From: Kribbella antiqua
GTDB taxonomy: Bacteria; Actinomycetota; Actinomycetes; Propionibacteriales; Kribbellaceae
DNA length: 64,000 bases
NCBI RefSeq assembly: GCF_004345665.1
Contig: NZ_SLWR01000010.1
Location: 338,804 to 402,803 of the forward strand
Direction of reading: 5' to 3'
Position 1 is the first letter of the stretch. The number at the start of each line of letters is the position of its first letter. Below are positions 49,543-57,362 of the stretch, piece by piece. The position numbers and the translations under genes are program-made. Under the pieces are notes generated by a model. It made no database searches. It saw only the letters and a list, made by a program, of their open reading frames with translations, and was not told the origin of the DNA.

Positions 49543-50490
49543 TCAGTTGTCCTTTGTCTGTACGGCCGACGGCGCAACGCCGTTCTTCGCGTCGATGGCC
49601 CCGTACTGCCCCGCCTTGCCGCCCGCCTGCTCGGCCAGCGAGAAGACGACCGTCGCCTGTCCCGCGGGGAGGTTGGCCACGTCCACCGAGGAAACGATCT
49701 TGGTGGCGTCGGAGTCACTCCGCAAGGTCTTGAGCAGACCGCCGTTCTGCGCGGACTCCGGCGTCCCGGCGACCACTACCCCGCCGCTGCCCTGGTCGAG
49801 GCCCTCGATGAAGTCGACCGGATCGTTGTACGACGAGTTGTCCGGCGCCGGCGTCGGCGGCTTGGCCGCGACCACGAGGATCAGGCTGGCCCGGTCCTTG
49901 ACCTGCGACGGCTTCACCGACAGCAGCTTCGACCCGGTCAGACCGCTGATGACCTTGGTCGAGTCGGCGTCCGCGGTCTTGCCTTCCTCCTTGGCCGCGA
50001 TCCCGCGGGCCAGGATCAGCCCGGCGCGCTGGTACGTCGTACTGTCCGCGGGGAAGTCGATGTCGGCGACGACGAGCTGAGTCACCAGCGACTCGACCAG
50101 CTGACGCTGGCCGGCGTCGAACAGCTTGCTGTCCAGCGTCACCCGGGTGGTGACCTGACCGCCCGACTGCTCGACCTGATCCTGCAGCGCGTTGGTCATG
50201 TCGCCGTCGGCGTTCGGCATCGTGACGATGGCGACGTGCTTGCCGGTCAGCTTGCCGTCGGTCAGTCCCGCCGTGACCTTGGCGACGTAGTCGTCGCGGT
50301 ACTTGTCCAGCGCCTTCAGGTCGGTCAGCTCCTGCCGGGTGTCGGCGAGCTGCTCACGGTCCTTCTCGGCCTGGCTCGCGACGACCTCACTGGCGGTGCC
50401 CTTCAGCGGGCCGGCGCCCAGCACCACACCGGCGCCCAGGGCGAAGAAGATCGCCACGATCGAGACGATGTGGTAGCGAAAGTCGATCAC
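49543..50490 (-). CDS. steB: SteB / MctB-like copper-transport or cell-separation protein
   Basis: A 315-residue bitopic protein: MIDFRYHIVSIVAIFFALGA is a short N-terminal membrane anchor, followed by a coiled coil (about residues 30-70) and a beta/alpha periplasmic domain. It is homologous to mycobacterial Rv1698 (MctB, reported to limit intracellular copper) and to corynebacterial SteB, which interacts with SteA at the septum. GTG 50490 overlaps the steA stop (GTGA), supporting a SteA-SteB complex. Confidence 0.88.
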   Translation of the reverse strand: MIDFRYHIVSIVAIFFALGAGVVLGAGPLKGTASEVVASQAEKDREQLADTRQELTDLKALDKYRDDYVAKVTAGLTDGKLTGKHVAIVTMPNADGDMTNALQDQVEQSGGQVTTRVTLDSKLFDAGQRQLVESLVTQLVVADIDFPADSTTYQRAGLILARGIAAKEEGKTADADSTKVISGLTGSKLLSVKPSQVKDRASLILVVAAKPPTPAPDNSSYNDPVDFIEGLDQGSGGVVVAGTPESAQNGGLLKTLRSDSDATKIVSSVDVANLPAGQATVVFSLAEQAGGKAGQYGAIDAKNGVAPSAVQTKDN

Positions 50491-51668
50491 GTGAACAGCT
50501 CCCGGATCCAGTAGACGAAGTCGCTCCAGCGCGCCCGCAGGATCGACCAGAGCACGTCGTCGGCGCCGATCGCGACCAACGCCATGCCGAGTGCGAACAG
50601 GCCGGCCACGGCCAGCGCGACCACCTGGAACGTCGAGACCCGGCTGCGGTACAGCCGGCCGACACCCTTGGCGTCGACCAGCTTGGCACCGACCCGCAAC
50701 CGGGTGATGAAGGTGCTCGCCATTCCGGCGCGGCCCTTGTCGAGGAACTCCACCAGCGAGTTATGGGTGCCGACGGCAACTATCAGGGAGGCACCCTTGG
50801 AGTCGGCCAGCAGCATCGCGACGTCCTCACTGGTGCCGGCGGCCGGGAACTCGATCGAATCCACGCCGAGGCGCTCGAGTCGTTCCGAGCCGGGCGCACG
50901 GCCGTCGCGGTACGCGTGCACGACCACCTCGGCACCGCACTTCAGCGTCTCGTCCTTGACCGAGTCCATGTCGCCGACGATCAGGTCCGGCACGTAGCCG
51001 TTCTCCACCAGTGCGTCCGCGCCGCCGTCGACGCCGATCAGCACCGGCCGGTACTCGCGGATGTACGAGCGCAGCGCGACCAGGTCCTCGCGGTAGTCGT
51101 ACCCGCGGACCACGATCAGCACGTGCTTGCCGTCCATCGGCGTATGGATGTTCGGTACGCCGACACCGTCGAGCAGCAGATCGCGTTCGCGGCGCAGGTA
51201 CTCCAGCGTGTTGGCGGTGAACGCCTCGAGCTGGGTGGACAGGCCGGCGCGGGCGTCGTCCATCAACTCGGCGACGGTCGTGCTGTCCTGGGAGATGCCC
51301 TTGGCGACGACCTCCTCGCCGCGGTACAGCGCGCCGTCGTGCAGCCGGACCCGCTCGCCTTCGTGCAGGGTCGCGAACACCTCACGGCCGACGCCGTCGA
51401 CCAGCGGGATGCCGGCCTCGACGAGGATCTCCGGGCCGAGGTTCGGGTAGCGGCCGCTGATCGAGTCGGCCACGTTCACCACCGCGGCGACCCGGCAGTC
51501 GACCAGCGCCTCGGCGCTGACCCGGTCCAGGTCGACATGGTCGATGACCGCGATCTCGCCCGGCTTCAGCCGCTTGGTGAGATTCTTGGTACGGCGATCG
51601 AGCCGGACCACTCCGGCGATCCCGGGCAGTTCAGTGGGTCGTGCTCTCCGCAGGCTGGGCAGTTTCAT
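50487..51668 (-). CDS. steA: SteA-like cell-separation protein
   Basis: A 393-residue protein, the length of mycobacterial Rv1697. The cytoplasmic part (SGRYPNLGPEILVEAGIPLV, VGDMDSVKDETLKCGAEVVV) resembles thiamin-pyrophosphokinase folds; a single C-terminal membrane helix (about residues 355-375) precedes a short exported tail. Corynebacterial SteA with SteB controls daughter-cell separation and peptidoglycan hydrolase activation. ATG 51668 starts MKLPSLRR; upstream ATG 51692 lacks homology. First gene of the seven-gene operon. No kinase activity has been demonstrated for it. Confidence 0.9.
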   Translation of the reverse strand: MKLPSLRRARPTELPGIAGVVRLDRRTKNLTKRLKPGEIAVIDHVDLDRVSAEALVDCRVAAVVNVADSISGRYPNLGPEILVEAGIPLVDGVGREVFATLHEGERVRLHDGALYRGEEVVAKGISQDSTTVAELMDDARAGLSTQLEAFTANTLEYLRRERDLLLDGVGVPNIHTPMDGKHVLIVVRGYDYREDLVALRSYIREYRPVLIGVDGGADALVENGYVPDLIVGDMDSVKDETLKCGAEVVVHAYRDGRAPGSERLERLGVDSIEFPAAGTSEDVAMLLADSKGASLIVAVGTHNSLVEFLDKGRAGMASTFITRLRVGAKLVDAKGVGRLYRSRVSTFQVVALAVAGLFALGMALVAIGADDVLWSILRARWSDFVYWIRELFT

Positions 51669-51839
51669 CGCGCTCTCATCCTGCCATGTCAAGAGCCCCC
51701 TGCCGGTTCATTTACCCTCGCACGCCCGCAATCACGCACGGAAATCCTGGTGACTGTGCGTCAAATCATCCTTTCGAACGACGCGTGACCCCTGGGCCTG
51801 GATAGCGTCGAGCGGGATTTCAACCCGAACGGAGCAGTG

Positions 51840-52235
51840 ATGGCAGACACACCCAAGCGTCCGGCCCTCGACCCCGAACTGGAAACTGCCAGGCGCATGA
51901 TGTCCGGTCTGGCGCCCGCAGGCAGCTCGGTGGTCGGTCCGGCGGTGGCGGAGTCGGAGGAGGCAGCTGAGAGGTCGCGAGCCGCTCGGGTCGAGCAATG
52001 GGCCAGGACGGTCTTCGAGATGAGCCCGGAGGAAATGACCCGTCAGCCCGAGGCACTCGGGGCGACCAACTTCCACGAGCTCCGGTGGGCACTTCTCGAC
52101 CGGGTCCACGGAGCCCAAGCGGCTTATGACACCCTGCGCGCGAACGCCGAGCGTCCTGCTACTGGCAACGGCGAGCGTCCCGCCACCGGTGGCAGGGTGG
52201 ATACCAAGCAGGGTGGCGGCATCAAACGCGGCTGA
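51840..52235 (+). CDS. Small hydrophilic protein, divergent from steA
   Basis: A 131-residue soluble protein with a helical middle (about residues 40-105; AAERSRAARVEQWARTVFEM, LGATNFHELRWALLDRVHGA) and disordered ends; the last 25 residues are Gly/Lys/Arg-rich. I do not recognise the family. ATG 51840 has GGAG five bases upstream (GTG 51837 is an alternative). It is encoded divergent from steA and convergent with recN, three bases from its stop. Confidence 0.7.
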   Translation: MADTPKRPALDPELETARRMMSGLAPAGSSVVGPAVAESEEAAERSRAARVEQWARTVFEMSPEEMTRQPEALGATNFHELRWALLDRVHGAQAAYDTLRANAERPATGNGERPATGGRVDTKQGGGIKRG

Positions 52236-52238
52236 GGT

Positions 52239-53966
52239 TCAGCGCTTCTTCCGCTTGGGTTTCGTACGGCGTTCGGCCGCCAGCGCGAGTAGTTCCTCGG
52301 CGTGGGCCTGGGCGGCGTCGGAGTTCTCCAGGCCGGCCATCATCCGGGACAGCTCCTTCAGCCGGGCGTCGTCGTCGAGCGCGACCAGGCCGCTGGTGGT
52401 GACCGAGCCGTCGTCGCTCTTCAGCACCACAGCGTGACGGTCGGCGAACGCGGCGACCTGCGGTAGGTGCGTGACCACGATCACCTGTGCCTTCTCCGCC
52501 AGCCGGGCCAGCCGCTTGCCGACCTCGACCGCGGCCCGGCCGCCGATCCCGGCGTCGATCTCGTCGAACACCAGCGTCGGGATCTTGTGCGTGTCGGACA
52601 GGATCACCTCGAGCGCGAGCATCACCCGGGACAACTCACCACCGGACGCCGCCTTCTGCAACGGCCGCGCCGGGCTGCCTGGATTCGCCGCGAAGCAGAA
52701 CTCGACCTCGTCGATCCCGAACGGCCCGCGCGCGGTCTCGTGCACCTCGACCGAGAGCTTCGCGTGCGGCATCGCCAGACCGGTCAGCTCCTCCGACACC
52801 GCGACGCCGAGCCGCTCGGCGGCCTCGACGCGCGCCGCGCGGATCTGCTGACCCAGGTCGTTGAGTTTCGCGTCCAGTTCAGTGAGTTCCGCGGTCAAGT
52901 GCTCGACCCGCTCGTCGCTTCCGTCGAGCTCGGCCAGCCGGGTCGCGGACCGCTTCACCCAGTCCAGGACCTCGTCCACCGTGCCCTGCTCAGCGCCGTA
53001 CTTGCGGATCAAACCGGTCAGCAGCGACCGGCGCTCGCTCACGACCGCGAGCCGTGCCGGGTCGGTGTCGACGTCAGCGGCGTACGACGAAAGCTCACCG
53101 GCAAGGTCGGCGGCGAGATAACCGAGTTCGCCGGCCCGATCCGCGAGCTCGGCCAGCTTCGGGTCGTGCTGGCGCTCGGCGTCGAGGACCTGTTTCGTCA
53201 GAGCGAGTAGCCCGAGTACGTCGTTCGGGCGGGTGGAGTCGAGGCCCTCGTCGGATGCCAGTGCGTCGGCTGCTGTCGTCGCCGCCGTACGGAGGCCATC
53301 GGCGTACGCGAGCCGGTCCTCCTCCGCGGCGAGCTCGGTGTCCTCGCCTGGCAACGGCTGGGCCTTCGCGACCTCGTCGAGGCCGAAGCGGAGCAGATCC
53401 GCCTCGGCGAGACGATCACGCTGGCGCGTGGTCAGCTCGGTCAGCTCGGCTTCGACGTCACGATGCCGCTTGTACGCGGCGGCGTACTCCTGCAGTGGGA
53501 CGAGCACCGCCTTGCCCGCGAACGCGTCGAGCGTCTCGCGTTGCCGCGCCGGCTGGAGCAACCGCCACTGATCGGCCTGGCCGTGGATGGCGACCAAGTC
53601 GCCGGTCACCTCGCCCAGCACGGAGACCGGTACGGACGCGCCACCGAGGAAGGCCCGGGAACGCCCCTCCGAGGAGAGCTCGCGGGCGATCAGCAGCTCG
53701 TCGTCGTCCAGCTCGCCGCCGCGGTCCTCGGCCTGCTGCACGATCGACTTCGGCACCGAGCTGGCCCGGCCCTCGACCCGCGCCCGGCGGGTGCCGTGCC
53801 GCACCAGGCCGCTGTCCGCCCGGCCGCCGAGCAGCATGTTCACGCCGGTCACGACCATCGTCTTACCGGCGCCGGTCTCACCGGTGACCGCGGTGAACCC
53901 CGGATCGAGGTCCAGCGTGGCGTCCTCGATCACGCCCAACCCGGTGATGCGGATCTCCGAGAGCAT
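52239..53966 (-). CDS. recN: DNA repair protein RecN
   Basis: A 575-residue SMC-like ATPase needed for double-strand-break repair. Walker A TGETGAGKTMVV is near residue 30, the ABC signature KAASGGELSRVMLALEVIL near 470 and Walker B LVFDEIDAGIGG near 510, with long coiled coils between. ATG 53966 is two bases after the nadK stop. Operon tlyA-nadK-recN matches mycobacteria (Rv1694-1696). No LexA box was seen at the operon head. Confidence 0.96.
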   Translation of the reverse strand: MLSEIRITGLGVIEDATLDLDPGFTAVTGETGAGKTMVVTGVNMLLGGRADSGLVRHGTRRARVEGRASSVPKSIVQQAEDRGGELDDDELLIARELSSEGRSRAFLGGASVPVSVLGEVTGDLVAIHGQADQWRLLQPARQRETLDAFAGKAVLVPLQEYAAAYKRHRDVEAELTELTTRQRDRLAEADLLRFGLDEVAKAQPLPGEDTELAAEEDRLAYADGLRTAATTAADALASDEGLDSTRPNDVLGLLALTKQVLDAERQHDPKLAELADRAGELGYLAADLAGELSSYAADVDTDPARLAVVSERRSLLTGLIRKYGAEQGTVDEVLDWVKRSATRLAELDGSDERVEHLTAELTELDAKLNDLGQQIRAARVEAAERLGVAVSEELTGLAMPHAKLSVEVHETARGPFGIDEVEFCFAANPGSPARPLQKAASGGELSRVMLALEVILSDTHKIPTLVFDEIDAGIGGRAAVEVGKRLARLAEKAQVIVVTHLPQVAAFADRHAVVLKSDDGSVTTSGLVALDDDARLKELSRMMAGLENSDAAQAHAEELLALAAERRTKPKRKKR

Positions 53967-53968
53967 CT

Positions 53969-54922
53969 CTAGGTCTCCTGTTGTCCGTTGGCCTTGCCGT
54001 TGCGTTTGCGTTCGGCGGCGCCGCGCCAGCCAAGCACGGGGAGGTCGAACTTCGCCACCAAACGGTCGGTGAACGGCGCCGTGTGCGCCCGCGCCAGCCG
54101 GACCGGAGTCTTGCCGCGCCGGATCTCGATCTCGGCGCCCGGCGGCACCTCGACCATCCTCCGGCCATCGCACCACAGCACGCCACGACCATGCCACGAC
54201 GGAACCAGCTCGACCGACAGCCGCGAGGTCGGCGCCACCACGACCGGCCGCGAGAACAACGCGTGCGCACTCAGCGGAACCATCAAGATCGCCTCCACCT
54301 CAGGCCAGACGATCGGACCGCCGGCCGAGAACGAGTACGCCGTACTGCCGGTAGGCGTGGCGACGACGACACCGTCACAGCCGTAGCGGGACAGCGGACG
54401 GTCGTCCACCTCGACGAGCACCTCGAGCATCCGCTCGCGGGCCGCCTTCTCCACACTCGCCTCGTTGAGCGCCCAGGTGTCGAAGATCAGGTCGCCGTCC
54501 AGCCGGACCTCGACGGCCAGCGTCATCCGCTCCTCGACCGTGTAGCTGCGGTCGACGACCACCTGGACGATCCGCTCCAGGTCGTCCACCTCGGCCTCGG
54601 CCAGGAAGCCGACATGACCGAGGTTCACCCCGAGCACCGGCGTACCGTGCGGCCGGGCAAGCTCGGCACCGCGCAGGATCGAACCGTCGCCGCCGAGCAC
54701 CATGATCAGCTCGACGTCCAGCGCCGCCTTCTCGTGGTCGTCGACGATCTCGGCCGGGTCGAGTTTCAGCGCCTCGGCCTCGTCGCCGAGCAGCCGGACC
54801 TGCATCCCGGCACCGGTCAGCAGCCGGTGCGCCTCGCGCGCCACCTCGACCGCCAGCTCCCGCCCGGTATGGGTCACCAGCAGCACGCGCCGCGGCTCGG
54901 GCTGCTGTTGGTCCTCGGCCAC
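53969..54922 (-). CDS. nadK: NAD kinase
   Basis: A 317-residue NAD kinase: IMVLGGDGSILRGAE (GGDG motif), WALNEASVEKAARE and CDGVVVATPTGSTAYSFSAG are the conserved NAD/ATP-binding elements. It supplies NADP. A proline-rich acidic N-terminus and a Lys/Arg-rich tail (ERKRNGKANGQQ) are extensions. GTG 54922, 14 bases after the tlyA stop; recN follows by two bases. Confidence 0.95.
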   Translation of the reverse strand: MAEDQQQPEPRRVLLVTHTGRELAVEVAREAHRLLTGAGMQVRLLGDEAEALKLDPAEIVDDHEKAALDVELIMVLGGDGSILRGAELARPHGTPVLGVNLGHVGFLAEAEVDDLERIVQVVVDRSYTVEERMTLAVEVRLDGDLIFDTWALNEASVEKAARERMLEVLVEVDDRPLSRYGCDGVVVATPTGSTAYSFSAGGPIVWPEVEAILMVPLSAHALFSRPVVVAPTSRLSVELVPSWHGRGVLWCDGRRMVEVPPGAEIEIRRGKTPVRLARAHTAPFTDRLVAKFDLPVLGWRGAAERKRNGKANGQQET

Positions 54923-54936
54923 CTACGTCCTACCTC

Positions 54937-55752
54937 TCACTGTGGACCGCTCTCGATCGCGGTTTGGAGCATCGTCTCATCGAGAGGCGGTGCGGATCGG
55001 CGTATCCACAGGAAGTATTCGACATTTCCTGACGGACCAGGCAACGGACTGGCCGCCACGCCTTCGATTCCCCAACCTAGCTCGGTCGCCTTGGCCGCCA
55101 CCGCGCGTACGGCGTCGGCCCGCAGCTCCGGGTCACGGACGACGCCACCCTTGCCGAGCCGCTCCTTGCCGACCTCGAACTGCGGCTTCACCATCAGCAC
55201 CAGATCGCCGTCCGGCGTCACCACCCCGATCAGCGCGGGCAGGACGAGCGTGAGCGAGATGAAGCTGAGATCGGAGACGACGAGATCCACCGGTTCGCCC
55301 CCGATGTCGTCGAGGGTGAGGGTGCGGACGTTGGTGCGATCCATGACGGTGACGCGATCGTCGGTCTGCAGCGACCAGACGAGCTGGCCGTAGCCGACGT
55401 CGACTGCGATCACGTGGGCTACTTCATTCCGGAGCAGTACGTCGGTGAAGCCGCCGGTGGAGGCACCTGCGTCGAGGGCTCTGCGGCCTTTGACTTGTAC
55501 GCCGGGGAAGGCTTCGAGGGCGCCGATCAGCTTGTGTGCGCCGCGGCTCGCGTAGTTCGGGTCGTCGGTGTCGGAGGTGTCGACGACGATGGGCGCGTCG
55601 GCTGCTACGCCGGTCGCAGGCTTGGTGGCGACGGTGCCGGAGATCTTCACCTTGCCGGCGGCGATCAGGTCGCTCGCGTGCTCCCGAGAGCGGGCGAGGC
55701 CGCGTCGTACCAGCTCGGCATCGAGCCGCGACCGCTTGACTCCCTTGGCCAC
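54937..55752 (-). CDS. tlyA: TlyA-type 16S/23S rRNA 2'-O-methyltransferase
   Basis: A 271-residue protein: S4 domain (SRLDAELVRRGLARSREHAS, residues 8-65) plus a FtsJ-like methyltransferase with SAM site DAGASTGGFTDVLL and SDLSFISLTLVLPAL. Mycobacterial TlyA methylates C1409 of 16S and C1920 of 23S rRNA and confers capreomycin sensitivity. GTG 55752. First gene of tlyA-nadK-recN; the acidic repeat gene ends nine bases upstream. Confidence 0.94.
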   Translation of the reverse strand: MAKGVKRSRLDAELVRRGLARSREHASDLIAAGKVKISGTVATKPATGVAADAPIVVDTSDTDDPNYASRGAHKLIGALEAFPGVQVKGRRALDAGASTGGFTDVLLRNEVAHVIAVDVGYGQLVWSLQTDDRVTVMDRTNVRTLTLDDIGGEPVDLVVSDLSFISLTLVLPALIGVVTPDGDLVLMVKPQFEVGKERLGKGGVVRDPELRADAVRAVAAKATELGWGIEGVAASPLPGPSGNVEYFLWIRRSAPPLDETMLQTAIESGPQ

Positions 55753-55761
55753 GGTGTCCGG

Positions 55762-56622
55762 TCAGGCGCGGTCGCCGTGCTCGGCGTCCGCCTCCACCAG
55801 CGCACTCTGCAACCGCTCATGCAGATCCGCGTACACCTCCGCGTGCTCCGCCACCGGCCGATCCCGCAACTCATCCAGCCGCGCCATCGTCTCCTCGACC
55901 AGCGGATGCCCCGCCTCCTCGTCCGCGTAGTCCGACGCCGGGTCGTCAGTTTCCGGCTCGGCCTCCTCGGCTTCCTCGTGCTCGGGTACGGCGGACTCCG
56001 CGGCTTCGTGCTCGGGTACGGCGGACTCCCCGGCTTCGTGCTCGGGTACGGCGGACTCCCCGGCTTCGTGCTCGGGTACGGCGGACTCCCCGGCTTCGTG
56101 CTCGGGTACGGCGGACTCCGCGGCGTACCGGTGTTCGTGCTCCTCGCCGGGGGCCCGCGCGAACTCCGGCCCGAACTCCACCTCGGCCGGATCCACATGC
56201 GCCGCCGGCTCGTCTGCGGCCGGTTCTTCGGCGCCCGGTTCTTCGGCGCCCGATTCCTCGGCCGCCAGTTCCTCGGCCGCCAGTTCCACGGCGGCTGGTT
56301 CCTCGACCGGAGCAGGCTGCTCGTCGCCGCCGTACGACCCTCCGCCGTACGACCCTGCGCCGTACGACCCTCCGCCGTACGACTCGGATGCGCCGAACTC
56401 TCCGCCGTACGACTCGCCCTCGATGTCGGTCTCGCGTGAGTCTCCGCCGGGCTCGACGTCGTACGAGGGAGCGGACTCCTCGGCGTACTCGTTCTGCGGG
56501 GCAGGTTCGGTGTCGTAGTCGGGGTGGTGGTGCGGGGTTTCCTCGGACGGGTACGGCTCGAAGCCCGGCTCGACGTCGGGGTCGACGTCCGGTGGGAACT
56601 GCTCGCCAGGGTGCTCGGTCAC
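55762..56622 (-). CDS. Acidic repeat protein with conserved short C-terminal domain
   Basis: A 286-residue protein: about 225 residues of low-complexity Glu/Pro/Gly/Tyr sequence, including GSYGG repeats (residues 75-100) and five 10-residue repeats of the type ESAVPEHEAG (encoded by 30-bp repeats at 55981-56125), followed by a compact helical C-terminus (about 235-286; PLVEETMARLDELRDRPVAE and YADLHERLQSALVEAD). Only the C-terminus resembles the short protein that many actinobacteria encode just before tlyA; the N-terminal arm is a lineage-specific expansion. Codon use stays normal. Function unknown. GTG 56622, one base after the phasin-like stop. Confidence 0.8.
   Translation of the reverse strand: MTEHPGEQFPPDVDPDVEPGFEPYPSEETPHHHPDYDTEPAPQNEYAEESAPSYDVEPGGDSRETDIEGESYGGEFGASESYGGGSYGAGSYGGGSYGGDEQPAPVEEPAAVELAAEELAAEESGAEEPGAEEPAADEPAAHVDPAEVEFGPEFARAPGEEHEHRYAAESAVPEHEAGESAVPEHEAGESAVPEHEAGESAVPEHEAAESAVPEHEEAEEAEPETDDPASDYADEEAGHPLVEETMARLDELRDRPVAEHAEVYADLHERLQSALVEADAEHGDRA
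55981..56125 (+). repeat. Tandem 30-bp coding repeats, five copies
   Basis: Five near-identical 30-bp units beginning ctcgggtacggcggactc, at 55981, 56011, 56041, 56071 and 56101, the middle three identical and the last shorter. They encode the ESAVPEHEAG repeats on the minus strand. Not a CRISPR array: there are no spacers. Confidence 0.9.
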
Positions 56623-56623
56623 G

Positions 56624-57142
56624 TCACGCCTTCTTCGCCGTCTTCTTCACCGCGGTCTTGTTGGCGGTGGTCTTCTTCGCCGGCGCCTTCTTGGCCGTGG
56701 TCGTCTTCACCGCGGTCGTCTTCACCGCGGACTTCCGGGCGGCGGGCTTCTTCGCCACCGGACCGGGCCCGGCCTCGGCCAGCACGTCCCCGGACGGCGA
56801 CGACGGCGCACCGGCTCCGGCCTGCGCCGCGGCCAGCTCCGCCTCGAGCGTCTGCACGCGCCGGGTCAGCGCGGCGACCTCCTCGGCGCGGACGAAGCCG
56901 AGCCGCGCGACCGCGCCCTCGACCTCATTCGTCACGATCGCCTGCAGCAGCTGACGGTTGCTCTTGCTGGTGGCAACGATCTCGTCGGCCAGGTCGGTGA
57001 CCTTGGTGGTCAGCCCGGACGTCAGCTTGTCGGCGCCGGTCTGCTGCAGCAGTGCCTTCGCGGCCGCCTCGGCCCGCTGCTTGGTCACCTCGGTCAGCCC
57101 GCTCGCCAGTTGTACGTAGCCGCGCAGTGCGTCCATCACCAT
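56624..57142 (-). CDS. Phasin-like protein with histone-H1-like Lys/Ala tail
   Basis: A 172-residue protein: an amphipathic helical N-terminal half (about 1-105, MDALRGYVQLASGLTEVTKQ and ALTRRVQTLEAELAAAQ) resembling phasin or polyhydroxyalkanoate-synthesis-regulator proteins, and a C-terminal tail of about 45 residues made of KK(T/A)A-type repeats (AKKAPAKKTTANKTAVKK), like histone H1 or the tails of mycobacterial HupB. A nucleoid- or granule-associated role is plausible but inferred. ATG 57142 has GAGGAGG upstream. It precedes the acidic repeat gene by one base, so a basic- and an acidic-tailed protein are co-expressed. Confidence 0.8.
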   Translation of the reverse strand: MVMDALRGYVQLASGLTEVTKQRAEAAAKALLQQTGADKLTSGLTTKVTDLADEIVATSKSNRQLLQAIVTNEVEGAVARLGFVRAEEVAALTRRVQTLEAELAAAQAGAGAPSSPSGDVLAEAGPGPVAKKPAARKSAVKTTAVKTTTAKKAPAKKTTANKTAVKKTAKKA

Positions 57143-57215
57143 GACTGCCTCCTCGCTTCGTTCCAGCAACGGTATCGCCTCCCCGCCCCAATACCACCCA
57201 CCCCCGCCACCCCCA

Positions 57216-57307
57216 CCACATTTGGTGGGTTACCCCACCACCTTGTGGGTTCGCCGCCTGTATTCGAGCGGGGAACCCACCATTTGATGGGCGAACCCAC
57301 CAAATGG
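57216..57307. repeat. Paired palindromic intergenic repeat, copy 2
   Basis: First palindrome 57216-57249: CCACATTTGGTGGG around TTAC with CCCACCA...TTGTGG. Second 57280-57307: arms CCATTTGATGGG and CCCACCAAATGG (one mismatch) around CGAA. The linker contains GGGGAAC. Same layout, spacing and core as at 25035-25127, in a different intergenic region, upstream of the phasin-like gene. Confidence 0.7.
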
Positions 57308-57362
57308 CCGGCAGCCGGCCGGGGCGGGCGGGGCGGGGCGGGGCGGGCGGGGCGGGGCGGGG
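57308..57362 (+). other. G-rich tract, potential G-quadruplex
   Basis: After CCGGCAGCCGGCC the plus strand is almost entirely G and C with more than eight runs of three or four G in about 42 bases (57321-57362), ending exactly at the HAD stop codon. It would form quadruplex or slipped structures; on the HAD transcript (minus strand) it is a C-rich 3' tail. Confidence 0.7.

Noticed and set aside
55981..56125. CRISPR array
   Set aside because: Repeats are contiguous, without spacers, and in frame within a coding sequence.
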